Part shown: positions 28,449 through 36,403 of the stretch, in pieces
Numbering within the stretch: position 1 is the first letter of the stretch
How the letters are laid out: each line of letters opens with the position of its first letter
Assembly: GCF_001940455.1 (NCBI RefSeq)
Contig: NZ_MKQR01000007.1
Coordinates: 209,378-273,377 of the forward strand
DNA length: 64,000 bases
Direction: 5' to 3'
Source of the DNA: Actinokineospora bangkokensis
Lineage (GTDB): Bacteria > Actinomycetota > Actinomycetes > Mycobacteriales > Pseudonocardiaceae
Position numbers and translations under genes: made by a program
The notes under the pieces: generated by a model
Database searches by the model: none
What the model was told of the DNA's origin: nothing
The model's input: only the letters and a program-made list of their open reading frames with translations

Positions 28449-29554
28449 TCACCGCGACCCGGCGGCTGCTCGCCACCGCCACCCCCGACCTGGCCGCCCA
28501 CGCCGCCGTGCACGGCCCGCTGCCCCGGCCCCGCCCGGACGACCTGCTCGCCGCCGTCGACGCCGCCGGGCTGCGCGGCCGCGGCGGTGGCGGGTTCCCC
28601 ACCGGGCGCAAGCTGCGCGCCGTCGCCGCGGGCCGCAGGCCGGTCGTGGTGGCCAACGGCTGCGAGGGCGACCCGGCCAGCGCCAAGGACAAGGCGCTGC
28701 TCGCCACCGCGCCGCACCTGGTGCTCGACGGCGTGGAGCTGGCGGCGCACGCCGTCGGCGCCCGCGAGGCCATCCTCTGCGCGCACGACGGGACCGCCCT
28801 GCGCCAGGCCGTGGCGGCCCGCGCGCTGTCGATCGCGGTGTCCGTCGTGGACGTCCCCAGGCGGTACGTGGCCAGCGAGGAGACCTCGTTGGTCAACTTC
28901 CTCAACACCGGTGACGCGCGGCCGCTGGTGAAGCTCGTCCGCCCCGCCGAGCGCGGCGTCCGCGGCAGGCCGACGCTGGTGGACAACGTCGAGACGCTGG
29001 CGCAGCTGGCGCTGCTCGCCCGCACCGGCCCCGAGGCGTTCCGCCGCGACGAGACGCGCCTGTCCACCGTCCTCGGGGCCGCGGCGCACGGCGGGGTCTT
29101 CGAGGTGCCCGCCGCCGCGACCGTCGGCGACCTGCTGCGGATGGCCGGTGCCGATCCCGAGGGCCCCGTCCTCGCGGGTGGCCTCGGCGGCGAGTGGCTG
29201 GTGCGCGCGGGTCACCTGCGCGTGGCGGACGTGCCCGGGGTGAGCGCCTTCCGCGTGCTCGGCGGGTGCGGGGTGCGGGAGACCGCGCACGTCCTGGGCT
29301 ACCTGGCCGGGGAGTCGGCCCGGCAGTGCGGGCCCTGCGCGTTCGGCCTGCCCGCCATCGCCGCCGACCTCGCCGCCCTGGCGGCAGGCGGTGCCCCCGC
29401 CGAGGTCGTCGCCCGGTTGCGGCGCAGGCTCGGCGTGATCCCCGGGCGCGGTGCCTGCGCCCACCCCGACGGCGCCGTGCGGCTCGCGGCGAGCGCGCTG
29501 CGGGTGTTCTCCGACGACATCGCCGCGCACGCGCACGGGAGGTGCCTGGCATGA
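28445..29554 (+). CDS. Short NuoF-like NADH/FMN flavoprotein with SLBB and iron-sulfur region
   Basis: A 369-aa relative of the NuoF subunit of complex I. GTG 28445 overlaps the preceding stop. FMN/NADH-binding features: LRGRGGGGFPTGRKLRAVA, VVANGCEGDPASAKDK, the ETSLVNFLNTGD block and RPTLVDNVETLAQL. A soluble ligand-binding SLBB region follows (GAAAHGGVFEVPAAATVGDLLRMAG). In the iron-sulfur region the canonical C-x2-C-x2-C reads ESARQCGPCAFG, so the first Cys is Ala; a downstream Cys (GRGACAHPDG) remains. The 4Fe-4S cluster may be altered or lost. It is much shorter than stand-alone NuoF (usually ~430 aa). Predicted role: NADH input for the reductase. Confidence 0.9.
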   Translation: MITATRRLLATATPDLAAHAAVHGPLPRPRPDDLLAAVDAAGLRGRGGGGFPTGRKLRAVAAGRRPVVVANGCEGDPASAKDKALLATAPHLVLDGVELAAHAVGAREAILCAHDGTALRQAVAARALSIAVSVVDVPRRYVASEETSLVNFLNTGDARPLVKLVRPAERGVRGRPTLVDNVETLAQLALLARTGPEAFRRDETRLSTVLGAAAHGGVFEVPAAATVGDLLRMAGADPEGPVLAGGLGGEWLVRAGHLRVADVPGVSAFRVLGGCGVRETAHVLGYLAGESARQCGPCAFGLPAIAADLAALAAGGAPAEVVARLRRRLGVIPGRGACAHPDGAVRLAASALRVFSDDIAAHAHGRCLA

Positions 29555-29775
29555 GCGGGAGCGCGGTGGGCGGGGCGGTGGTGCTCCGCGTGGACCCGAT
29601 CGGCTGCCGGGCGCACGGCCTGTGCGCGCAGGTGCTGCCGGAGCTGGTCGACCTCGACGAGTGGGGCTACCCGGTGGTCGGCGGCGAGCCGGTCCCGGCG
29701 GCGCTGCTCGCGCAGGCCAAGCGCGCGGCGGCGGCCTGCCCGGTGCTGGCGCTGCGGTTGTCCCGGCGGTCCTGA
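29551..29775 (+). CDS. Small ferredoxin (3Fe-4S type)
   Basis: A 74-aa ferredoxin from ATG 29551, overlapping the preceding stop (ATGA). Cysteines are in DPIGCRAHGLCAQVLPEL (C-x5-C) and AAACPVLAL, the C-x5-C...C-P pattern of single-cluster 3Fe-4S ferredoxins such as those serving actinobacterial cytochromes P450. LDEWGYPVV is a typical middle element. It is the last gene of the operon and probably shuttles electrons between the NuoF-like protein and the membrane cytochrome; direction is inference. Confidence 0.9.
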   Translation: MSGSAVGGAVVLRVDPIGCRAHGLCAQVLPELVDLDEWGYPVVGGEPVPAALLAQAKRAAAACPVLALRLSRRS

Positions 29776-29793
29776 CCGGAACGTCCGTTCCGG
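29776..29793. promoter_or_regulatory. Perfect inverted repeat immediately after the ferredoxin gene
   Basis: CCGGAACG-TC-CGTTCCGG starts directly after the ferredoxin stop. The 8-bp arms are perfect with only two central bases, so as RNA it would form a 7-bp stem with a 4-base loop. It may terminate the redox operon or be a DNA palindrome for the lipase gene 210 bp downstream. The rest of the gap (to 30005) holds AT-richer bases around 29836-29870 and no ORF. Confidence 0.4.
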
Positions 29794-30005
29794 ACGCCGG
29801 CCTCCGGTGGGCCGCGAAGCCCTTGGCGGAGCTGGGAAATCGGGAAACATGGGCGTTCCCAGGTCTTTTCGTGCGCATCGGGAGACGCGTCGCGGCGGCG
29901 CCGGTTGTCACGCCCCCACGAATTGCCCGGCGGCCATTGACCCGCGGACCGGGTGGTCGAGATGGTGAATTTGTCACCACCCGCACCACCTGACGGAGGT
30001 CAACG

Positions 30006-31253
30006 TTGACCCGGACGAAACGGCGCCTCGCGCTGTTCGCGGCTGCCGCGGTCGCGGTCACCGGCGCCGCGGTCGCGACCACCGGCGTGCTGCCCGCCAC
30101 CGCGGGTGCCGCGCCGCTGGCCGCGGCGGCCACCGCCCCCACCCTGCCCGGCCCGCTGGACGACAGCTTCTACCTGCCGCCCTCCCCGCTCCCGGACGGC
30201 CAGCCCGGCGACGTCATCCGCTGGCGCCCGTCGCTGGCCCCGCTCAACGGCCTCAACGCGAACGCCTGGCAGGTCATGTACCTGTCCACCAACGCCCTCG
30301 GCGAGCGGGACGCGGTCACCGGCACCGTCTTCACGCCCAAGGGCGCGGACCCGGCCAAGACCCCGGTCGTCGGCTTCGCGGTGGGCACCCAGGGCCCGGC
30401 CTACAAGTGCACGCCGTCGAAGGCGCTGGAGCGCGGCACCCTCTACGACCAGCCCGCGATCAACGACAGCATCAGCTCCGGCTACGCGGTCGCGGTCACC
30501 GACTACGAGGGCTACCGCCCCGGCGAGGCCAACCGCCCGACCTACATGACCGGGCAGTCCATGGGCCCGGCCGTGATCGACTCGGTGCGCGCGGCCCAGC
30601 GCCTGCCGCAGACCGGGCTCAGGGCCGACGCCAAGGTGATCTTCCAGGGCTACTCCCAGGGCGGCGGCGGATCGCTGTGGGCGGCGGAGAAGCAGCCCAC
30701 CTACGCCCCCGAGCTGAACCTCGTCGGCGTCGCGGCGGGTGGCGTGCCCGCTGACCTGACCGAGGTCGCCAAGGGCCTCGACGGGTACCTGGGCTTCGGC
30801 TTCCTCGCCTTCGCGGCGGTGGGCCTGGACTACGCCTACCCCGACCTCCAGCTGGACTCCTACCTCAACGAGACCGGCAAGAAGGAGATCGCCGACGCCA
30901 AGGCCAACGCCTGCGTCATCGAGCTGCTCACCAACTACCCGTTCAAGAGGATCAGCGACTACACCACCAGCAACCCGCTCCAGGACCCGAAGTGGCAGGC
31001 GCGGCTGGCGCAGAACAAGCTGGGCCAGACCCCGCCGCGGGTGCCGGTGTTCCAGTACCACGCGCTGACCGACGAGATCGTGAACACCCCGCAGGCCGAG
31101 GCGCTGCGCAAGACGTACTGCTCGGCCGGGGTCGAGGTGCAGTGGAACACCTACATCTCCGACCACCTCACCGGGATCCTGGCGGGCAACGGCGACGCCC
31201 ACAAGTGGATCGTCGACCGCTTCGCGGACAAGCAGGCCCCCAGCAACTGCTGA
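30006..31253 (+). CDS. Secreted lipase (LIP family)
   Basis: A 415-aa exported alpha/beta hydrolase. The start is TTG 30006 with GGAGG at 29995-29999; no better start is nearby. The signal peptide is about residues 1-35 (TKRRLALFAAAAVAV...TAGA). The LIP-family body includes FYLPPSPLPDGQPGDVIRW, VTGTVFTP, GFAVGTQGPAYKC, and a nucleophile elbow FQGYSQGGGGSLWAAE with the catalytic Ser. Aspartate and histidine of the triad are probably in HALTDEIVNT and ISDHLTGI. Two cysteine pairs suggest disulfides. Substrates are likely triacylglycerols or esters outside the cell. A 16-bp hairpin ends the transcript. Confidence 0.9.
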   Translation: MTRTKRRLALFAAAAVAVTGAAVATTGVLPATAGAAPLAAAATAPTLPGPLDDSFYLPPSPLPDGQPGDVIRWRPSLAPLNGLNANAWQVMYLSTNALGERDAVTGTVFTPKGADPAKTPVVGFAVGTQGPAYKCTPSKALERGTLYDQPAINDSISSGYAVAVTDYEGYRPGEANRPTYMTGQSMGPAVIDSVRAAQRLPQTGLRADAKVIFQGYSQGGGGSLWAAEKQPTYAPELNLVGVAAGGVPADLTEVAKGLDGYLGFGFLAFAAVGLDYAYPDLQLDSYLNETGKKEIADAKANACVIELLTNYPFKRISDYTTSNPLQDPKWQARLAQNKLGQTPPRVPVFQYHALTDEIVNTPQAEALRKTYCSAGVEVQWNTYISDHLTGILAGNGDAHKWIVDRFADKQAPSNC

Positions 31254-31267
31254 CCGTCCACACATGA

Positions 31268-31303
31268 CAGTGCCCCCGGCGGGAACTCCCGCCGGGGGCA
31301 CTG
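31268..31303. terminator. Bidirectional terminator between lipase and the convergent membrane-protein gene
   Basis: CAGTGCCCCCGGCGGG (31268-31283) and CCCGCCGGGGGCACTG (31288-31303) are a perfect 16-bp inverted pair with a 4-base AACT loop. It sits 14 bp after the lipase stop and 13 bp before the stop of the opposing gene, so it can serve both. Confidence 0.9.
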
Positions 31304-31316
31304 CGCGTTCACTGGT

Positions 31317-32558
31317 CTATTCCTTGCTGCTGCTGGTGTCCACGGCCGCCTTCTCGATGTGGTCCTTGTCCGTGGCGTCCTTCTCCGCGGTGTCCTGTTC
31401 CGCAGTGGCTTTTTCCGCGGTGTCCTTCTCCGACGGGGCGGCCTCGGGGGCCGCCACCGCGACGTCTTCCCCAGCGTCCACCGCAGCGCGCTCTTCCGAC
31501 GGCTTCTCCGCGTCGTCAGCCGGGGCGTCCGGCTTGAGCGCGCTGACCTCGGTCGTCTTGTCGTCGGGGTTCTCGTCGAGGGTGGTGGCGGGCATGTCCG
31601 CCCGATCGATCTCCGGGTGCTGCCCGGCGGCCGCGGCCCCGCCGACGACCTGCGTCGTCTCCCCGTCGTCCCCGGCCGCCTCCGCCTTGGCGGGAGGAGG
31701 ACCCCAGGCGGGCCCCTGCTGCTGGAACCCCGCGGGCGCGTAGCCCTGGTGGGGAGCAGGCGCTCCGGGCTGCTGCGCCACCACCTGGGTGGGCCCGGCC
31801 TGCGCCCGCGGGATCGCCACCGTCGCCCCGGTGTTCGGCGCGCCCGCCTGCGGCCGGTGCTGCGCCGCCCCCGGGTGCTGGAACTGCGGTGCGCGCTGCA
31901 CGGGGAACCCCATCGACGGGGTCAGCGGCTCGGCGGGCGCAGCCTTGGGCTCCTTGCGGATGAGCGCGGGGACCACCGCCAGCACCCCGACCCCGGCCCC
32001 GACCAGCAGCAGCACCAGCCCCGGCCCGGTGCCGACCGTGATCTCCACCTGCTCGGACTGCTCGGGCCGTGCCCGCAGGACCTGGTCCACGACGTCGGAG
32101 AGCAGCAGCAGGGTGAAACCGGCGATGCCCGCCAGCGCCCCCGCCCCGAGGGCGCCCGCCACCCGCACGGTCGTCAGCAGCGCCCGCGCGGGCCGGAGGG
32201 CGGCCACCAACCCGACCAGCGCCGCGATCGCGAGGAACCCCGCGGCCGCGACGACGAGCCACCCCGTCCCGGCAGGCACCGGCGCGCCCACCACCCGCTC
32301 ATCGTTCGCCACCTCCCAGAGGTTCTGCTCCAGCGTGCTCGTGGCGCCGTCCGCGCGGACCTCGAACCGGTAGAACTGCTGGAAGCTGCCCACCACCGCG
32401 AGCACGGCGGCGGCGGTGAACCCCAGGACGGCGATCAGCCCGGAGGTCCACACCCCCCGCGACGGCGCTCGGCCGCTGGGCGGCGGGGGTCCGTAGGGAC
32501 CGGGGGAGTGGGGGGCAGGGGGGACCCGACCGGGTCCGGACGCGTGAGGCGCAGACAC
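31317..32558 (-). CDS. Membrane protein with four helices and long acidic repetitive tail, unknown function
   Basis: A 413-aa protein. The N-terminal ~35 residues are proline-rich. Four helices occupy roughly residues 36-60, 98-122, 127-152 and 178-200. An extracellular loop follows the first helix (FQQFYRFEVRADGATSTLEQNLWEV). The last ~200 residues are a Gln/Pro/Ala-rich then Glu/Asp/Lys/Ala-rich disordered tail with a degenerate pentad (EKDTA/EKATA/EQDTA/EKDAT). No enzymatic motif is visible. Similar short membrane proteins with an unstructured tail occur across actinobacteria; no specific role is known. The start is GTG 32558, the first in the frame. Confidence 0.72.
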   Translation of the reverse strand: MSAPHASGPGRVPPAPHSPGPYGPPPPSGRAPSRGVWTSGLIAVLGFTAAAVLAVVGSFQQFYRFEVRADGATSTLEQNLWEVANDERVVGAPVPAGTGWLVVAAAGFLAIAALVGLVAALRPARALLTTVRVAGALGAGALAGIAGFTLLLLSDVVDQVLRARPEQSEQVEITVGTGPGLVLLLVGAGVGVLAVVPALIRKEPKAAPAEPLTPSMGFPVQRAPQFQHPGAAQHRPQAGAPNTGATVAIPRAQAGPTQVVAQQPGAPAPHQGYAPAGFQQQGPAWGPPPAKAEAAGDDGETTQVVGGAAAAGQHPEIDRADMPATTLDENPDDKTTEVSALKPDAPADDAEKPSEERAAVDAGEDVAVAAPEAAPSEKDTAEKATAEQDTAEKDATDKDHIEKAAVDTSSSKE

Positions 32559-32653
32559 CCGCGAATCTTCGCAGCACCGGGGCCGCGGGTGTGGGACCCC
32601 GCACTATTCGCGAACGCGAACGTCACGATCGGCGCCCCCGCCCCTCTACCCCT

Positions 32654-32696
32654 GTGCAGCGGCCGACCCGAGCGAGGGCCGGGTCGGCCGCTGCAC
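32654..32696. terminator. Terminator hairpin downstream of the TetR gene
   Basis: GTGCAGCGGCCGACCCG (32654-32670) and CGGGTCGGCCGCTGCAC (32680-32696) form a perfect 17-bp stem with a 9-base loop. It is 11 bp past the stop of the TetR gene (minus strand) and upstream of the membrane-protein gene, so it would isolate the two transcripts. No U-tract follows. Confidence 0.85.
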
Positions 32697-32706
32697 GGCA
32701 CGCCGG

Positions 32707-33312
32707 TCACCGGGCGAGCCGGGCGAGCACCTGGCCCTTCCACTCGTCGAGCAGGCGGGCGCGCCGCTCGGCCCCGCCGCCCATCATCGCGTCGAGCGCG
32801 AGCCCGCGGACGAGGTTCACGCTCAGCAGCATCAGCGTCTCCACCTCGGCCTCGGGCAGCTCCGCCCCCGCGGCCTCGCGGTAGAGCTCCAGCGTCGCGT
32901 GCCCCAGCGCCCGGTCGACCGGGCGCAGCACCGCGCGCAGCTCCGGGTCCGTGCGCGCGGCCACCCACAGCTCCACCGCCGCGGTCGACAGCGTCCCGGA
33001 GTAGGCCTCCCAGAGCAGGTCGATCCCGCGGGCGACCCGCGACGGCCCCGGCGGCAGGGAGGCGGCCATGGTGCGCATCTCGCCGATGAGCCGCGCGAAC
33101 AGGTGCTCCAGCGCGGCGGTCATCAGCTCGGCCTTGGTGGTGAAGTGGTGCTGCTGCGCGCCGCGCGACACCCCGGCCCGCGCGGAGATCTCCTGCACGG
33201 TGGTGCGCGCGTAGCCGAGTTCGACCAGGGCGGAGATGGTGGCGTCGAGCAGGGCCTCGCGGGTCTGCTCCCGGCGTTCCCGCTGCGTGCGGTGGGTGCG
33301 GGCGGTGGTCAC
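32707..33312 (-). CDS. TetR-family transcriptional regulator
   Basis: A 201-aa TetR regulator. GTG 33312 starts a basic N-terminus (THRTQRERREQTREAL). The helix-turn-helix is in LVELGYARTTVQEISARAGVSRGAQQHHFTTKAELM. The C-terminal ligand domain includes VELWVAARTDPELRAVL. It is divergent from an acyl-CoA dehydrogenase and a racemase gene, and a palindrome overlapping that promoter (33372-33383) is its probable operator. Family knowledge suggests an acyl-CoA or lipid ligand; this is inference. Confidence 0.9.
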   Translation of the reverse strand: MTTARTHRTQRERREQTREALLDATISALVELGYARTTVQEISARAGVSRGAQQHHFTTKAELMTAALEHLFARLIGEMRTMAASLPPGPSRVARGIDLLWEAYSGTLSTAAVELWVAARTDPELRAVLRPVDRALGHATLELYREAAGAELPEAEVETLMLLSVNLVRGLALDAMMGGGAERRARLLDEWKGQVLARLAR

Positions 33313-33367
33313 GGGCCTCGGTCCTCCCTGGTCGGGTCACCACTTTACGGGCCGGGCGGATCGTGTG

Positions 33368-33383
33368 TACCTTCACGGGTGAA
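33368..33383 (+). promoter_or_regulatory. Promoter -10 overlapped by TetR-type palindrome
   Basis: TACCTT (33368-33373) matches TANNNT. It is overlapped by TTCAC-GG-GTGAA (33372-33383), a 12-bp site with perfect 5-bp arms. The site lies in the 134-bp gap between a TetR gene and an acyl-CoA dehydrogenase gene, where repression of the right-hand genes would be expected. Confidence 0.5.
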
Positions 33384-33446
33384 CTTACATGCACGCCTGA
33401 TTGTTTCTTGCGCGGCTGACAACCGCCGGACTGGAGAGGCCCCGCC

Positions 33447-34589
33447 GTGACCGAGCGCGCACCCTGGATGGACGAGGACCTGGACGCCTTCCGGGACCTG
33501 GCCCGCACCTTCTGCGAGAAGGAGCTCAGCCCCAACGTCGAGCGGTGGATCGAGCAGAAGCAGGTCGACCGCGAGCTGTGGCGCAAGGCGGGCGAGGTCG
33601 GCCTGCTGTGCCTGTCCATCCCCGAGGAGTACGGCGGCGGTGGCGGCACCTTCGCCCACGAGACCGTGCTGCTGGAGGAGCAGGCCCGCTCCGGCGACAG
33701 CGGCTGGGGTGTGTCGCTGCACAACGGCATCGTCGCCCACTACGTGCTGGCCTACGGCACCGAGGAGCAGAAGCACGCCTGGCTGCCCAAGCTCGCCTCC
33801 GGCGAGTGGGTCGGCGCCATCGCGATGACCGAGCCGGGCACCGGCTCGGACCTGCAGAACGTCAAGACCAAGGCGATCCGGGACGGCGACACCTACGTCG
33901 TCAACGGCGCCAAGACCTTCATCACCAACGGCGGCCAGGCCGACTTCGTCATCGTCGTCGCCAAGACCGACCCCGCCGACCGGGCCAAGGGCATCTCGCT
34001 CATCGGCGTGGAGACCTCCCGGGAGGGCTTCCGCCGCGGCCGGGTGCTGGACAAGATCGGCCTCAAGGCCCAGGACACCGCCGAGCTGTTCTTCGACGAC
34101 GTGCGGGTGCCGGTGGCGAACCTGCTGGGCACCGAGGAGGGGCAGGGCTTCGTCCAGCTCATGCAGCAGCTGCCCCAGGAGCGCCTCATCATCGGCGTGT
34201 CCGCGGTGGTGTGCCTGGAGGAGGCGCTGCGCGAGACGCTGCGCTACACCAAGGAGCGGCAGGCCTTCGGGCGCCCGGTGTTCGGGTTCCAGAACACCAA
34301 GTTCACCCTCGCCGAGGTGGCGACCGAGGCCAAGGTGTGCCGGGTGTTCCTCGACCACTGCATCGAGAAGCACCTCGTCGGCCAGCTCGACATCCCGACG
34401 GTGGCGATGCTCAAGTACTACACCAGCGACCGCGCGATGAAGGCCGTCGACGAGTGCCTCCAGCTGCACGGCGGCTACGGCTACATGAACGAGTACCCGA
34501 TCGCGCGGATGTACACCGACCTGCGGGTGCAGCGGATCTACGGTGGCACGAACGAGATCATGAAGGAGATCATCTCCCGTTCGCTGTGA
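33447..34589 (+). CDS. Acyl-CoA dehydrogenase, long-chain (LCAD-like) type
   Basis: A 380-aa flavoprotein that oxidises acyl-CoA to trans-2-enoyl-CoA. Motifs: IAMTEPGTGSDLQNVKTKA (FAD/substrate), VNGAKTFITNGGQADFVIVVAKTD, QQLPQERLIIGVSAV and C-terminal LQLHGGYGYMNEYPIARMYTDLRVQRIYGGTNEIM. Gly replaces Glu in the usual YEGT motif, as in long-chain and isovaleryl enzymes, whose catalytic base lies elsewhere in the chain. The start is GTG 33447. Likely beta-oxidation of long or branched chains. A racemase gene follows after ~90 bp. Confidence 0.92.
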   Translation: MTERAPWMDEDLDAFRDLARTFCEKELSPNVERWIEQKQVDRELWRKAGEVGLLCLSIPEEYGGGGGTFAHETVLLEEQARSGDSGWGVSLHNGIVAHYVLAYGTEEQKHAWLPKLASGEWVGAIAMTEPGTGSDLQNVKTKAIRDGDTYVVNGAKTFITNGGQADFVIVVAKTDPADRAKGISLIGVETSREGFRRGRVLDKIGLKAQDTAELFFDDVRVPVANLLGTEEGQGFVQLMQQLPQERLIIGVSAVVCLEEALRETLRYTKERQAFGRPVFGFQNTKFTLAEVATEAKVCRVFLDHCIEKHLVGQLDIPTVAMLKYYTSDRAMKAVDECLQLHGGYGYMNEYPIARMYTDLRVQRIYGGTNEIMKEIISRSL

Positions 34590-34680
34590 CACCCCCGGCC
34601 CCCGCCCGCCCCGGCGGGGGCCGCCCCGGCGGGCGGGGGAGCAGCCCGCGCCGCACACCCGCACACCAGCTGGAGGAACG

Positions 34681-35820
34681 ATGGCAGGACCGCTCACCGG
34701 GATCAGGGTCGTCGAGCTGGCGGGGCTGGCGCCCGCGCCGTTCGCCTGCACGGTGCTCGCCGACCTGGGCGCGGAGGTCGTCCGGGTGGACCGGGCCGCG
34801 CCGGGGGCCGACGTCCTGTCCTTCCCCGACGACCCGCTGACCCGCGGCCGCCGGTGGATCGGGGTGGACGTCAAGGACCCCGAGGGCCTGGACCTGGTGC
34901 TGCGCCTGGTCGACGACGCCGACGTGCTGGTGGAGGGCTTCCGCCCGGGGGTGGCCGAGCGGATGGGCCTGGGCCCGGACGCGCTGCTGGCCCGCAACCC
35001 CCGGCTGGTCTACGGGCGCATCACCGGCTGGGGCCAGGACGGCCCGCTGGCCCCGACCGCCGGGCACGACATCAACTACATCGCCATCGCGGGCGCGCTC
35101 GACCCGATCGGGCCCGCGGGCGGCAAGCCGGTGCCCCCGGTGAACCTGCTGGCCGACTTCGGCGGCGGCGGCCTGGTGCTGGCGATGGGGGTGCTGGCCG
35201 CGCTGGTGGAGCGGCAGACCTCCGGCCGCGGCCAGGTCGTCGACACCTCCATGGTCGAGGGCGCCGCGCTGCTCACCACCCACCTGCACGGGCTGCGCGG
35301 CATCGGCGCCTGGCCGCACCCGCGCGGGGAGAACATGCTCGACGGCGGCGCGCCCTTCTACGACACCTACGAGACCGCCGACGGCAAGCACGTGGCCGTG
35401 GGCGCGATCGAGAACCGGTTCTGGGGGGCGCTGCTGGGGGTGCTGGGCTGGGACCCGGCGACCACGCCCGCGCACGTCGACCCCGCCAACTGGCCGCGGC
35501 TGCGCGCGATGCTCACTGAGACCCTCAAGACCCGCACGAGGGACGAGTGGGCCAAGCTCGCGGAGGGCACCGACGCCTGCTTGAGCCCGGTGCTCACGCT
35601 GGAGGAGGCCACCGCGCACCCGCACAACGTCGCCCGCGGGTCGTTCGTCGAGGTCGGCGGGCGGGTGCAGCCCGCGCCCGCGCCCAAGTTCAGCCGGTCG
35701 GCGGCAGGCGTGCCGACGCCGCCGAGCCAGCCGCGGGCGGACACCGCCGAGGTGCTGGCCGGGCTGGGGGTCGCGGACGACGACCTCGCGCGGCTGCGCG
35801 GGAGGGGTGTCATCGCCTAG
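34681..35820 (+). CDS. mcr: Alpha-methylacyl-CoA racemase (CaiB/BaiF family)
   Basis: A 379-aa family III CoA-transferase-fold enzyme. ATG 34681 has GGAGG upstream. It begins GPLTGIRVVELAGLAPAPFACTVLADLGAEVVRVDR. The racemase signatures are TAGHDINYIAIAGALD (catalytic His) and NLLADFGGGGL (catalytic Asp), followed by GGAPFYDTYETADGKHVAVGAIE. These match alpha-methylacyl-CoA racemase rather than formyl- or carnitine-CoA transferases. It interconverts (2R)- and (2S)-2-methylacyl-CoA so that branched chains can be degraded, consistent with the LCAD-type dehydrogenase upstream. Both are probably controlled by the divergent TetR. Confidence 0.93.
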   Translation: MAGPLTGIRVVELAGLAPAPFACTVLADLGAEVVRVDRAAPGADVLSFPDDPLTRGRRWIGVDVKDPEGLDLVLRLVDDADVLVEGFRPGVAERMGLGPDALLARNPRLVYGRITGWGQDGPLAPTAGHDINYIAIAGALDPIGPAGGKPVPPVNLLADFGGGGLVLAMGVLAALVERQTSGRGQVVDTSMVEGAALLTTHLHGLRGIGAWPHPRGENMLDGGAPFYDTYETADGKHVAVGAIENRFWGALLGVLGWDPATTPAHVDPANWPRLRAMLTETLKTRTRDEWAKLAEGTDACLSPVLTLEEATAHPHNVARGSFVEVGGRVQPAPAPKFSRSAAGVPTPPSQPRADTAEVLAGLGVADDDLARLRGRGVIA

Positions 35821-35841
35821 CGCGTGAGCTGGGGCACGGGT

Positions 35842-35874
35842 GGCTGTGAGGACGCTTGTGGCGCCCTCACAGCC
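35842..35874 (+). terminator. Terminator hairpin after the racemase gene
   Basis: GGCTGTGAGG (35842-35851) and CCTCACAGCC (35865-35874) are a perfect 10-bp stem with a 13-base loop, 22 bases after the racemase stop. No U-tract. Confidence 0.75.
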
Positions 35875-36241
35875 TCGTGTGCTCTCGCGCGCCTGCTGGG
35901 CGCGCGGGGGCCGGCTCCAGGAGCCAGCAGCCGAGGAGATCCTGCCCCGGTCCTCCCCATTCTTATCGGTCGCGGACAAGCCGTGGTGTCGGACCCGGGA
36001 CAGTTGCGCAGAAGTGCCACCTCCCGTGGGATCGGCTAGCGCTCGTTCACCGGCGCCCGCGCGGCGCGGCGGGTGCGCGCCCGCCCCGCCGGTACGGTGA
36101 TCATCGGGTGACCGCGGCGGCGCCCGGCGGACCGCGCCGGGGGCCGCCCCGCGTGCGGAAAACGGCCCCCGCCACCACCCCGGTGGTGGACGATGGAGGG
36201 GGCGCGGGCCCCGGCCCGCGCGGGAGTGGACGGAGTTGCCG
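35875..36241. other. 367-bp intergenic region, candidate promoter and inverted repeat
   Basis: No convincing ORF. A locally AT-richer segment (CCCCATTCTTATCGG, about 35956) stands out from the GC-rich surroundings. TACGGT (36093-36098) fits TANNNT and may drive the small gene at 36242. CCACCACC-CC-GGTGGTGG (36172-36189) is a perfect inverted repeat in what would be the 5' leader of that gene. Confidence 0.4.
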
Positions 36242-36403
36242 ATGGACGTCAAGAAGGCCGCGATCCTCATCGGGGTCGCCCTGGTGCTGTTCTACGTGAT
36301 CACCCAGCCGACGCAGGCCGCGGGCATGGTCGGCAGCATTATCGACTGGCTCCGCAGCGGTGCCGAGGCGATCATCACCTTCCTGAAGAACCTGTTCGCG
36401 TGA
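36242..36403 (+). CDS. 53-aa conserved-type small membrane protein
   Basis: A small gene from ATG 36242 with GGAG (36231-36234) seven bases upstream and a clean stop at 36401-36403. The peptide starts MDVKKAAILIGVALVLFYVI (hydrophobic helix, residues ~5-21), continues TQPTQAAGMVG, and ends with an amphipathic helix SIIDWLRSGAEAIITFLKNLF. The order KK - hydrophobic - QPTQ - amphipathic C-terminus matches my recollection of small proteins in other actinobacteria, giving some confidence that it is real. Function unknown; it may be a membrane-curvature or stress peptide. Confidence 0.75.
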   Translation: MDVKKAAILIGVALVLFYVITQPTQAAGMVGSIIDWLRSGAEAIITFLKNLFA

